Assembly: GCA_030532405.1 (NCBI GenBank)
Contig: JAUNLF010000004.1
Location: 1 to 62,341 of the forward strand
Length of the DNA: 62,341 nt
Origin: Actinomycetaceae bacterium
GTDB taxonomy: Bacteria > Actinomycetota > Actinomycetes > Actinomycetales > Actinomycetaceae
Direction: 5' to 3'
Shown: positions 9,542 through 17,963 of the stretch, piece after piece
Numbering within the stretch: position 1 is the first letter of the stretch
Layout: each line of letters starts with the position of its first letter
Program-made: the position numbers and the translations under genes
Notes under the pieces: model-generated
The model's input: only the letters and a program-made list of their open reading frames with translations
What the model was told of the DNA's origin: nothing
Database searches by the model: none

Positions 9542-10732
9542 CTATTTAGCTTGCGCGAGGCCGGAATACACGCATCCGGTGGCCAGGTCGCGCAGGCCAT
9601 CTTGACGAAGGCCGGGCCAACCCCAGATGCTACGGGTCCACTCGGGCGGTATTGCGGTCGGCCCGCACGCCCCACCCAGCAGGGCACCCACCAGCGCGGC
9701 CACAGTGTCCGTGTCACCACCGGAACGCACGGCGCCCTCCACGCCCACGCGCACGGGGTTCAACGAAGGGTTGCGCTCCAACTCCCAGCGGGCGGCATCC
9801 ACCGCGGCGAGCACTCGATCCAACGCCGACACCGCATCCAGGCCCGCGCCCGTTCCCGCCGCGAAACCCGCCGAAGCGCCCGCCCCGCCCGGCACCTCGC
9901 CCGCCGAGCCAGCCCCGCGCGGCGGCCTCACAGAACTCAACACGCTCGCCACAGCACCCGCGTCCACGTCTTCCCAAGAGTCCCCAAAAAGGTCCAACCG
10001 CGCATCCGAAATCGTACGCACCGCATCTGCCGCAGCACGATCCCAATCCACACACTCGCGCCAGTTACGCCCCCTCACAGCGGCCTCAATCGTCCCGCGC
10101 AACAACAACGCGTACGCCACATCCGCCGCAGCCACCTGAGGACTCGCCGACAACAAACTCGTGACCCCCAGAGCCGCCCTCGTACACGATTCAACATCCG
10201 ACACCGCCCACAGCGCCACGGGAACCATCAACGGCAACAACTCATTACCCGGAACACGCGCGGACAAGCGGCGACTTTGATGCCGAGCACGCGCCGCCGC
10301 CCGCATCGCACCCGCCTTCGGCGACCCCGACCCGCACCCCGCCGCAATCAACCCCGCACGCAAATGCGACGGCGCCAACGACGGGTCCAAAGTCCACTGC
10401 AAAACACCTTGAACCTCAAGCGGCACCTGCACCGGATTCGACCTGTACCACGCGATAATTCGGGTCGCCAAAACATCCAACGACCCCCGACTATCCAGCC
10501 GGGCATGCGCCGCGACCTCCGCAACACAAACCGCTAACTGGACGTCAACACCCCACTCGGCCGCCAAAAAATCCGGCTGCCTACCCGACATTTCCAACAC
10601 ATCACTGTCAGAGGGCGGGGCTTGCAACTCCCACGGCACACCCAAAGCAGACCCCGCCGCAAACCCCGTAAACGCGGCAACACCCGCAATAGCGAAGTCC
10701 GAATGGGCGCGCTCTACGCGAACTAATTCCAC
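9542..10732 (-). CDS. ADP-ribosylglycohydrolase-like protein, altered metal site
   Basis: 396 aa. Resembles the DraG/ADP-ribosylglycohydrolase fold: an N-terminal GSALGVPWE segment in place of the usual GDALG, and a C-terminal RSGGDTDT motif near residue 340, the second metal-binding element of the family. The first metal motif, normally TDDT, is not seen; the matching position reads EWGVDVQLA. A Gly/Ala/Pro-rich insertion lies before the C-terminal motif. The start overlaps the end of the upstream luciferase-like gene by 10 bp, so the two are probably coupled. Activity may be lost or changed, and the substrate is unknown. Confidence 0.7.
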   Translation of the reverse strand: MELVRVERAHSDFAIAGVAAFTGFAAGSALGVPWELQAPPSDSDVLEMSGRQPDFLAAEWGVDVQLAVCVAEVAAHARLDSRGSLDVLATRIIAWYRSNPVQVPLEVQGVLQWTLDPSLAPSHLRAGLIAAGCGSGSPKAGAMRAAARARHQSRRLSARVPGNELLPLMVPVALWAVSDVESCTRAALGVTSLLSASPQVAAADVAYALLLRGTIEAAVRGRNWRECVDWDRAAADAVRTISDARLDLFGDSWEDVDAGAVASVLSSVRPPRGAGSAGEVPGGAGASAGFAAGTGAGLDAVSALDRVLAAVDAARWELERNPSLNPVRVGVEGAVRSGGDTDTVAALVGALLGGACGPTAIPPEWTRSIWGWPGLRQDGLRDLATGCVYSGLAQAK

Positions 10733-11769
10733 GCGTCAGCAAGCAGCGCGTAAGAACGACGACGAAGCTCCGGATCCCACGCGTACGTAGTAACAATCAG
10801 CTCATCAATACTGTTCTCGGCGACGAACCGATCCATACGCTCCGCAACCTCATCCGGAGTACCCACCATGTTTGTCGCGTCCGTCTTCTCGATCGGCACA
10901 TCCTCCACAAGGCTCGAATCAGGCTTCGACAACGGATGATTAGAACCGCGCGACAGCAACAGTTTCCACTTACGGAACGACGTGAACAACAAGTTCGCCT
11001 CCTCGCGCGTAGGCGCCACGAGGACGTTCACACCCGCCATCACAAGCGGCTTCTCAACCTGCGCCGTCGGAGCATTCTCATCAAAATTCGCGCGATACGT
11101 GAGCGCCGCATTACGCAAAAACTTCGGCGCAAAGTGGGACGCGAAACTATACGGCAAACCAAGCGACGCAGCCACCTGCGCGCCACCCAGCGACGACCCG
11201 AGCATCCACAACGGCACGCGCGTACCCTCACCGGGAATCGCCCTCACACGGCTACGCAACATTTCAGGGCGAGCCGTCATGCCTAACGCCGCGACCTCCG
11301 CACCCGACAAGCCCGGATGCTCCATCGGATTCGGCGCAAGATAATGCGACAGTGCCGTCACGTCAGCGGCGAAATCATTCAACTCCGCATTACCACGACG
11401 CAACGCGGACGCCGTCACCGGATCCGTTCCCGGCGCGCGGCCAAGCCCCAAATCAAAACGGTCACCGTAAATCGTTGCCAGCGTCCCGTAATACTCCGCA
11501 ACCATTAGCGGCGCGTGATTCGGCAACATCACACCACCGGCACCCAGGCGGATCGTCGACGTGTGCTCCGCCGCCCTCGCGAGCAGCAACGCGGTCGCCG
11601 AAGACATGAACATCTCCGAACCGTGATGCTCCGCCATCCAATAACGCAAATAACCCTTCTCTTCAGCTAGCTGCGCCAGCCGGACCGAGTCATCCAACGC
11701 CTGCTTACGTCCCAACCCCTCCGAAACTGGCGAGAGGTCCAATATAGAAAGTGGTACACGGTTCGTCAT
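10723..11769 (-). CDS. LLM-class (luciferase-like) flavin oxidoreductase
   Basis: 348 aa. Bacterial-luciferase-like monooxygenase of the single-component group. Visible features are the N-terminal LSILDLSPV strand, RYWMAEHH, the RLGAGGVMLPNHAP segment and RFDLGLGRAPGTD, all typical of the FMN-binding TIM barrel. A strong AGGAGG precedes the ATG. It starts 30 bp after the second sugar permease, so it may be co-transcribed with the sugar importer. The substrate cannot be told from sequence. Confidence 0.88.
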   Translation of the reverse strand: MTNRVPLSILDLSPVSEGLGRKQALDDSVRLAQLAEEKGYLRYWMAEHHGSEMFMSSATALLLARAAEHTSTIRLGAGGVMLPNHAPLMVAEYYGTLATIYGDRFDLGLGRAPGTDPVTASALRRGNAELNDFAADVTALSHYLAPNPMEHPGLSGAEVAALGMTARPEMLRSRVRAIPGEGTRVPLWMLGSSLGGAQVAASLGLPYSFASHFAPKFLRNAALTYRANFDENAPTAQVEKPLVMAGVNVLVAPTREEANLLFTSFRKWKLLLSRGSNHPLSKPDSSLVEDVPIEKTDATNMVGTPDEVAERMDRFVAENSIDELIVTTYAWDPELRRRSYALLADAWN

Positions 11770-11799
11770 TTTGCTGATCCTCCTGGTAAAAAGGCTACC

Positions 11800-12609
11800 C
11801 TAGCCCTTCACTGCACCGTCGGTCATTCCGGACATGAAATGGCGTTGGAGGACGAAATACATAACCACCATCGGCAACGCCACCAACACTGCGCCAGCCG
11901 CCATCAGCGTCGTACCCTGCGTGTACTGGCCCTGGAAGAACGCCAAACCAAGCGGCGCCGTACGCATCCGACCCGACGGCGACATTACGAGCGGAATCAA
12001 GAAATCGTTCCACGTCCACATAAACGTGAGCACCACCTGCGTTATCACCGCGGGCACACCAATCGGCAACAACACCGACACGAGTATGCGAACATTACCC
12101 GCCCCATCCAGCCGCGCCGCCTCAATCACAGACGGGTCCACGCCGCGGAAAAACGCCCTCATCCAAAATGTTCCAAACGCGAGCGACTGCGCAATCTGCG
12201 GCAACGCAATCGCCCAAATCGTGTCAATCAAACCAACACTACGAAGATCAAAAAACAGGGGCAGTACGATCGCTTCGGACGGCACCATAATGCCGAGCAA
12301 GAATACGAAGAATAGGATTTTTTCGCCAGGAGGGCGGAGCACTCCCAGGACGTAGCCCGACGCCAACGAGAGAATCAACGCAACGGTCACAACCACCACG
12401 GCGACCTTCACGGAGTTTTGCATGTACACCGAGAAGTGGCCCTGCTCCCACGCTTTAACGTAGTTCTCGAAGTGGAAGAAACCCTCGCCACCAATCTTCT
12501 CCGGCTGCAACGACAGCACAACCACGCGCAAAATCGGAAGCAACGCGAACGCCGCAAACAGGGTCAAAATAACGTAGTTAAACAGCTGCTCAGAGCGCGA
12601 CGGCCTCAT
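11800..12609 (-). CDS. Sugar ABC transporter permease (MalG type)
   Basis: 269 aa, the usual size for this subunit. Inner-membrane permease of a CUT1 carbohydrate importer, with six predicted membrane helices. The cytoplasmic EAA loop that contacts the ATPase reads EAARLDGAGNVRILVSVLLP. The ATG overlaps the stop of the partner permease (ATGA). No ATP-binding subunit is encoded in this locus, so a shared MsmK-type ATPase is likely. Confidence 0.93.
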   Translation of the reverse strand: MRPSRSEQLFNYVILTLFAAFALLPILRVVVLSLQPEKIGGEGFFHFENYVKAWEQGHFSVYMQNSVKVAVVVVTVALILSLASGYVLGVLRPPGEKILFFVFLLGIMVPSEAIVLPLFFDLRSVGLIDTIWAIALPQIAQSLAFGTFWMRAFFRGVDPSVIEAARLDGAGNVRILVSVLLPIGVPAVITQVVLTFMWTWNDFLIPLVMSPSGRMRTAPLGLAFFQGQYTQGTTLMAAGAVLVALPMVVMYFVLQRHFMSGMTDGAVKG

Positions 12610-13739
12610 TGTTCACGCTCCCCCACCAAATTCACCACAAGGTTGATCACAAAAATGACGACCGTGAGCACAACCGCGAGCGACGACGCCGTCCCCACCT
12701 GGCCAATACGGAACGCCTGATTGTAAACCTCATACGCCGGCACAGTCGTAGACGACCCGGGGCCACCCGAAGTTGTCATATACACCAAGTCAAAAGTTTT
12801 CAGCGCCGCAATAATCGTGAGCGTCAACGACACCACAACCTCCGCGCGCACCGACGGCACAGTAATCGCGAAGAACTGGCGGACGCGACCCGCACCATCC
12901 AGCATCGCGGCCTCATAAAGCTCCTTAGGGATCCGCGCCATACCGGACATTAAAAGGACGGTCACAAGGCCCAGGCTCACCCACGTGCCCACAAAACCGA
13001 CAGCCGGAAGGGCAAACGTGAAGTCACCCAGCCACGGCCTCGCCCACGAATCCAAACCCACAAACCGCAAAAACTGGTTCAACGGCCCATCAGGCGCGTA
13101 AATGCCACGCCACGCGATCGCCAACACAACCATCGCGATCACCTGCGGCAAAAACACGACCGTGCGGAAAAAGCCCAAGCCCCTCACGCGCGACCTGGTC
13201 AACAATGATGCGAGCACCAAACCCACACCCAGCGGAATCACCGCGTAAAACACGATCAGGATAAGCGCGTGCAAAAACGCGCCACGCAACACCGGATCCG
13301 AAAACGTCGTCGCATAGTTCTCCAACCCGACAAACGTTGAATACCCCAGGCCATCCCACTCATACAGCGACAACGTAAACACGCGCACCAACGGGTACAA
13401 CATGAACGCCGCGTAAACCGCGAACGGCACCGCCATCAACGCAATCGACGCCAAAATTCGACTGCCTTGCGTCGAATTCCTATCAAACCGGCCCGTGCGC
13501 CGCTTCCGGCCTGCAACCCCCGCGCCGCCGCCATCCCGCGCGCGGCCGGTGCGCGGGCGGCCGGTTTGCTGGATGTCCGTGCGCGGGCTGTCCGTGTGCG
13601 GGCGGCCGGTTTGCTGGCTGTCCGTGCGCGGGCGGGCGTCCGCTGCCCGCGTTTTGGGGCGTTGCTCGGCGGGGCTGCCCTGGACCGAACTGTCTTCAGC
13701 TCGGCCCGGGTAGCCCCGCCTGTTAGAAACGCTAGACAT
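12606..13739 (-). CDS. Sugar ABC transporter permease (MalF type) with N-terminal repeat extension
   Basis: 377 aa. MalF-type permease; the membrane part starts near residue 95 and contains the EAA loop YEAAMLDGAGRVRQFFAITVP. The first ~90 residues are an Arg/Gln/Thr/Asp-rich hydrophilic stretch partly made of a duplicated 15-residue unit, which is absent from ordinary family members. The Shine-Dalgarno before the ATG is weak, so an internal start nearer the first helix cannot be ruled out. It lies between the binding-protein gene and the MalG-type permease. Confidence 0.9.
   Translation of the reverse strand: MSSVSNRRGYPGRAEDSSVQGSPAEQRPKTRAADARPRTDSQQTGRPHTDSPRTDIQQTGRPRTGRARDGGGAGVAGRKRRTGRFDRNSTQGSRILASIALMAVPFAVYAAFMLYPLVRVFTLSLYEWDGLGYSTFVGLENYATTFSDPVLRGAFLHALILIVFYAVIPLGVGLVLASLLTRSRVRGLGFFRTVVFLPQVIAMVVLAIAWRGIYAPDGPLNQFLRFVGLDSWARPWLGDFTFALPAVGFVGTWVSLGLVTVLLMSGMARIPKELYEAAMLDGAGRVRQFFAITVPSVRAEVVVSLTLTIIAALKTFDLVYMTTSGGPGSSTTVPAYEVYNQAFRIGQVGTASSLAVVLTVVIFVINLVVNLVGEREQ
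13553..13640 (-). repeat. 45-bp tandem repeat within the permease N-terminus
   Basis: Two nearly identical 45-bp units (13553-13597 and 13598-13640) begin with gcgggcggccggtttgctgg and encode two copies of a 15-residue unit containing QQTGRP. Shorter ctgtccgtg motifs recur within them. The length is a multiple of three, so the reading frame is kept. Confidence 0.8.
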
Positions 13740-13750
13740 TAACTTTCGAG

Positions 13751-15115
13751 CTAGTTAACGAAATCCGCGTAGTCCGCTTCCAAACCTTCGACGAACTGTT
13801 CGGGCGTGATGTTGCCAGCCATGAGCTCCTGCAACGAGTCACCCAGCGTCTTATCGAACGTTGGTGTCGCGTAGTCCAAGAAAGGCAGAATCTCGCCGTC
13901 CTCAGCGACCTCGGTGAACACGGTCAAAACATCAGCTACTACGCCCTGCGCTTCATCCTTATACTGCGCAGCACCGTTCACGGGAACGTTTCCGGTTTCC
14001 GCCAAAATCTTCATGGCCTCATCCGAAGTTACGAAGTCAATGTAGGCTGCCGCAACGTTCGGATCCTTCGCCGAGGACGTAATCGAGAACGGCAACCCCG
14101 GGCCACCAGTTGTGGCGGGAACACCGTTGACTTCCCCGGCCGGCGGAGCGATAAAGCGAACATCATCGCCCATCGCATCACCAAGGTCGGCGGCCTGCCA
14201 CGACCCGGCGATCAGGTAGACGCCCTCCCCCTGCGCGAAATCCTGCCACGCAGTGTCATAGTCAACACCGTTGAAACCATCGTTAAAGTAGCCCGCGGTA
14301 GCCCAATCCTGTAGCTGCTTAGCCGCCGCAATATTCTGTTCGGTCTGCCACGACGAACCCGCGTTACCAAACGCAAGGTTACGCACGTCCTCAGCCGCAA
14401 CATGCGCGCCCTGAACCGCACCAAACACGTGGAATGCCGGCCACTTCTCAACGTTACCCAGCATCAGCGGAGTCTGACCCGCATCCTTAATCGTCTTCAG
14501 TTGCGCGTCAAGATCCTCCCACGTTTGCGGAAGTTCCAGACCCAATTCTTCAAGGCGGGAGGGCGAGTAGTAAATGCCGACAACCTCACCGACCTGCGGC
14601 ACACCGTAAAGGTTGCCCTCACCAAACACCTTGGCGTCCTCCGAATACGAAGAATACGACAGGATATTTTCGCTAAAGCGATCGTTCCAACCGTACGCGT
14701 CAGCCCACTCATCCAACGGGATAATCATGCGGGCCGAAACGAACTGGCCCATCATCGAACGCGCATTGTTCGCCTCCACAACGTCGGGAGCATCATCGCC
14801 AGAAAGCGCCAGGCGCAACGTTGTCTGCAGGTCTTCAAAAGACTGCGAGTTACGCTCAATCGTAATATTCGGGTACTTCTCCATGAACGCCTTATTCAAA
14901 CGTTCCATCTGCTCGTTTTGGCCGCCGCGAACCTCCTGGTCCCAAACAACCAGGGTCTGCTCTTCAACACCGGAAATATCGGTGATGACCTCGCCCGCTT
15001 CGGTGTTCCTATCAGGAGCGCTGTCCGATTCCGAGGGGCCCGGAGCGCACGCCCCCAAGGCCAGGGCCGCGCTTGCCAAAACAGCTACGCCTGCAAAATA
15101 CTTGCTTGACTTCAT
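13751..15115 (-). CDS. Sugar ABC transporter solute-binding lipoprotein
   Basis: 454 aa. Extracellular binding protein of family 1, tethered by a lipid. The signal peptide ends in the lipobox LALGAC, so Cys becomes the N-terminal lipidated residue. Motifs include VVWDQEVRGG and, later, NGVPATTGGPGLPFSIT. I chose the ATG at 15115, which has AAAGG 7 bases upstream, over a GTG 15 bases earlier that nearly abuts the kinase stop. It lies between the PfkB kinase and the two permeases. Confidence 0.93.
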   Translation of the reverse strand: MKSSKYFAGVAVLASAALALGACAPGPSESDSAPDRNTEAGEVITDISGVEEQTLVVWDQEVRGGQNEQMERLNKAFMEKYPNITIERNSQSFEDLQTTLRLALSGDDAPDVVEANNARSMMGQFVSARMIIPLDEWADAYGWNDRFSENILSYSSYSEDAKVFGEGNLYGVPQVGEVVGIYYSPSRLEELGLELPQTWEDLDAQLKTIKDAGQTPLMLGNVEKWPAFHVFGAVQGAHVAAEDVRNLAFGNAGSSWQTEQNIAAAKQLQDWATAGYFNDGFNGVDYDTAWQDFAQGEGVYLIAGSWQAADLGDAMGDDVRFIAPPAGEVNGVPATTGGPGLPFSITSSAKDPNVAAAYIDFVTSDEAMKILAETGNVPVNGAAQYKDEAQGVVADVLTVFTEVAEDGEILPFLDYATPTFDKTLGDSLQELMAGNITPEQFVEGLEADYADFVN

Positions 15116-15126
15116 TCTTGAGCCTT

Positions 15127-16116
15127 TCACAAGGGAATATCAAAGTTGTGAGCCGTCAGCAGTTGCTCGACTGCCCCCAAATCGTAAGAGTTTGGGACGT
15201 CCATCACTTTCAACAGTATAGGTAACTCACCTATAGTCGGCGTGGCACCGGCGCCCCCCGGCTTCGTTAGCGACAATCCCGCGACAATTAGGCCCAGCGA
15301 AATCGCGGCTTTCGGGTCCGCCCCCATCGCGACACCCGCAGCGAGGCCCGCACTAAACGAGTCACCCGCGCCCGTCGGATCCACAACCTTAACCGGCATG
15401 GCCGGCAGCGTCGTGTGCTTATCGTCCTTCATGATGGCAACCCCGCGAGCGCCCCGCGTCAAAACAAACGTGGCATCCGTGTCGACAAACTCTGAGATTG
15501 TGGACATCGCCTGACGTAGGTCGTATGTGCGGGCGTAGTGCAGAAACTCCGTCTCGTTGGGTACGAAATAGTCACAGTGTTCCAGCGGCTCCAAGTCCTC
15601 AATCCGCCACGCACCCGTGTCATCCCAACCGACGTCACCAATAACCTTCGTGCCTCGGCTACGCCAGGACTTAACTACGTCCTCATTCGCGGCAATAGCC
15701 TTCAAATCCGCAACCAGCACCGCGGGTGTGAAGTCGGCGGGTAGTGTGCCGCCCTCGTCGGATCCATGCGTGACCATCGCACGATCGTCGTTCCACGACA
15801 TTGAAACGGTGATGGATTGATGCGGCACTGGCGTTGCGTACGTTGTTTTTACATTATTTTCCGCGAGGACGTCCCTCACGATCTGTCCGGCGCGGTCGGT
15901 GCCGAGTTTGGTGACGAGCTCGCAGGGCACTCCGAGCCGCGCGATTGCGGTCGCCTGGTTCGCGGCGCCGCCTGCCGTGACGGTCGAGTCGCCGACCCAC
16001 ATTTCTTCACCTAAACGGGGCGCGCCGGGCAGGCCGGCCATGACCACATCCATAAACGTTGGGCCGCAAACTACGATTTCAGGTATTTCGGGTGCCTTTT
16101 TTGAGTCGCTGTCCAT
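15127..16116 (-). CDS. PfkB-family carbohydrate kinase
   Basis: 329 aa. Ribokinase/PfkB-fold sugar kinase. The N-terminal glycine-rich signature is seen as TAGGAANQATAIARLG, and the C-terminal signature DPTGAGDSFSAGLAAG contains the catalytic Asp. It is the first gene of the locus pfkB - binding protein - permeases - LLM - ADP-ribosylglycohydrolase-like, and it is divergent from the GH4 glycosidase. The sugar cannot be assigned from sequence; context suggests it phosphorylates a sugar brought in by the ABC importer or released by the glycosidase. Confidence 0.88.
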   Translation of the reverse strand: MDSDSKKAPEIPEIVVCGPTFMDVVMAGLPGAPRLGEEMWVGDSTVTAGGAANQATAIARLGVPCELVTKLGTDRAGQIVRDVLAENNVKTTYATPVPHQSITVSMSWNDDRAMVTHGSDEGGTLPADFTPAVLVADLKAIAANEDVVKSWRSRGTKVIGDVGWDDTGAWRIEDLEPLEHCDYFVPNETEFLHYARTYDLRQAMSTISEFVDTDATFVLTRGARGVAIMKDDKHTTLPAMPVKVVDPTGAGDSFSAGLAAGVAMGADPKAAISLGLIVAGLSLTKPGGAGATPTIGELPILLKVMDVPNSYDLGAVEQLLTAHNFDIPL

Positions 16117-16272
16117 GCTTCAGTATGGCCACGGATTTCATTTTTTATCCACCCGCGGGCGGCGGCCGGTCCACAGTTTCGCGCCTGCCCTTTGGTGTGT
16201 CCCACGTAGCATCTAAGCTAGAGCATGGTTGATAGCACTTGGTTTAATCGCCCAGTAGAAGGGGTATCAAGC

Positions 16273-17637
16273 ATGAAGCTCACAATCGCAGGTGGCGGAG
16301 GCTTCCGAGTACCACAGGTTCTGGACGTTTTGTCTCGCCACGATTCTGTATTCCAAATCACCGATGTCACCTTGTATGACGTGTCCACAATGCGAATGGG
16401 CGTTATTGAAAATGTGATTCACGGCCTTTATTCTGACCGGCCGGACCTGCCGAACATTACGACGACCACCGACTTGGGGGAGGCTGTTGAGGGCGCGGAT
16501 TTCGTGTTCTCGGCGATGCGTGTTGGCGGTACGGATGGGCGTGTGAGGGATGAGCGCGTCGCCCTCGAGAATCGAATTATTGGGCAGGAAACGATTGGGC
16601 CTGGCGGGCAGGCGTACGCGTTGCGGACGCTTCCGGAGGCGATGAGGCTTGCGGAGGCTGTGCGCGATCGGGCGCCGGGCGCGTGGGTTATTAATTTTAC
16701 GAATCCGGCGGGCATTATTACGCAGGCGATGAGGACGGTGCTGGGTCGGCGCGTGATTGGCATTTGTGACACGCCGATCGGGTTGATGCGCAAGGCGTGC
16801 GCGGCGATTGATGTGGATCCGGCGGATGTCGACTTTGATTATGTCGGGTTGAACCATTTGGGCTGGTTGCGGTCGCTGGAGGTTGACGGCGAGGACCGGT
16901 TGCCGCAGATTATCGCGTCGGATGATCTTTTGGATCGTATTGAGGAGGCGCGGATTCTTGGTTTTGATTGGGTTCGCGCGCTCGGGATGCTGCCGAATGA
17001 GTACTTGTTCTACTACTATTACGGCCGTGAATCCGTGGCGAGGATTGTGGAGTCGAAGCAGACGCGCGGCGAGTTTTTGCGTGACCAGCAGGCCCGATTC
17101 TACGAGGACGCGGCGCGCAGCCCCGAGGACGCGGCGAGGCTGTGGGAGGAGGCTCACGGTGAGCGTGAGGCGACCTACATGGCGGAGTCTCGCGCGGAGG
17201 AGGATCGTGCTGGGCGCCGCACCGAAGACCTTGGCGGTGGATACCAGGAGGTCGCGTTCAGCATCATGAAGGCGATCGTGCGCGGCGAACCGGCGACGAT
17301 GATTTTGAATGTTGCGAATGAGGACGGGCCGGACGGCTTGTTGGTGCCGGGCTTATCCGCGGAGGCTGTTGTTGAGGTGCCGTGCACTGTGGACGGTTCC
17401 GGTGTGCATCCGCATAAGGTCGCACCGCTGACGGGGCCGGAGTTCGGCCTGGTCTCCACGGTGAAGGCCGCGGAGGAACGCCTTTTGGACGCGTACTTTA
17501 ACGCTGACGCGGATGCTGCGTGGCAGGCCATGGCGGCCCACCCGCTGGTGGATTCGATTAGTGTCGCCCGCGACATCCTCAACGGCTACCTCGCTGACGA
17601 AAGCCTTCAACAAGTCCTCGGAACCAACGAGGCGTAA
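16273..17637 (+). CDS. GH4 family glycosidase (6-phospho-beta-glucosidase-like)
   Basis: 454 aa. Glycoside hydrolase family 4, which cleaves by an NAD+ and Mn2+-dependent redox mechanism. The Rossmann motif IAGGGGFRVPQV is at the N-terminus; FTNPAGIITQA, GICDTPIG and the metal-site segment GLNHLGWL are present. I chose the ATG at 16273, with AAGGGG 8 bases upstream, because the ATG at 16225 has no ribosome site and adds 16 residues before the conserved fold. It is divergent from the pfkB/ABC operon. Most bacterial GH4 partners are phosphotransferase systems, so pairing with an ABC importer and a kinase is notable. Confidence 0.9.
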   Translation: MKLTIAGGGGFRVPQVLDVLSRHDSVFQITDVTLYDVSTMRMGVIENVIHGLYSDRPDLPNITTTTDLGEAVEGADFVFSAMRVGGTDGRVRDERVALENRIIGQETIGPGGQAYALRTLPEAMRLAEAVRDRAPGAWVINFTNPAGIITQAMRTVLGRRVIGICDTPIGLMRKACAAIDVDPADVDFDYVGLNHLGWLRSLEVDGEDRLPQIIASDDLLDRIEEARILGFDWVRALGMLPNEYLFYYYYGRESVARIVESKQTRGEFLRDQQARFYEDAARSPEDAARLWEEAHGEREATYMAESRAEEDRAGRRTEDLGGGYQEVAFSIMKAIVRGEPATMILNVANEDGPDGLLVPGLSAEAVVEVPCTVDGSGVHPHKVAPLTGPEFGLVSTVKAAEERLLDAYFNADADAAWQAMAAHPLVDSISVARDILNGYLADESLQQVLGTNEA

Positions 17638-17644
17638 CACGTTC

Positions 17645-17670
17645 GAGCCCCCGCTCTCGCGCGGGGGCTC
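17645..17670 (+). terminator. Strong hairpin after the GH4 gene
   Basis: A 10-bp perfect stem (GAGCCCCCGC / GCGGGGGCTC) with a 6-base loop starts 8 bp after the stop codon. No T-run follows, only a C/T-rich stretch, but position and stability point to a transcription end. Confidence 0.7.
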
Positions 17671-17960
17671 TCACGCACTCGCGTTCTCTCTCTTTGGGAC
17701 TCTCACTCTCTTTAGGACTCTCCCACGACCACTCACGCTCACGCGCTCTCGCAACCCCCCACACTCTCTCTCTTGGGACTCTCTCGCGACCGCTCTCTCC
17801 CGCGACCACTCACGTCCCCTCTCTGGGGAATTCCCTCCCACTCCCGCCCGCGCTCTCACGCACTGTCTCTCGCAACCCCCCACACTCTCTCTTGGGAACT
17901 CCCTCGCGACCGCCCACATCCCTTGTTTGGGGAACTCTCCCGCCCACGTCTCCTTTCTGG
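17671..17960. repeat. Polypyrimidine repeat region
   Basis: The + strand is almost entirely C and T in long runs. A unit of about 33 bp beginning ctctcgcaaccccccacac and ending near ttgggac occurs at about 17746-17779 and again at about 17868-17899. Shorter motifs such as ttgggactctc and cgcgaccactcac also recur. It separates the convergent GH4 and beta-CASP genes. Open frames through it are low-complexity and I do not call any of them. Confidence 0.75.
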
Positions 17961-17963
17961 GGG

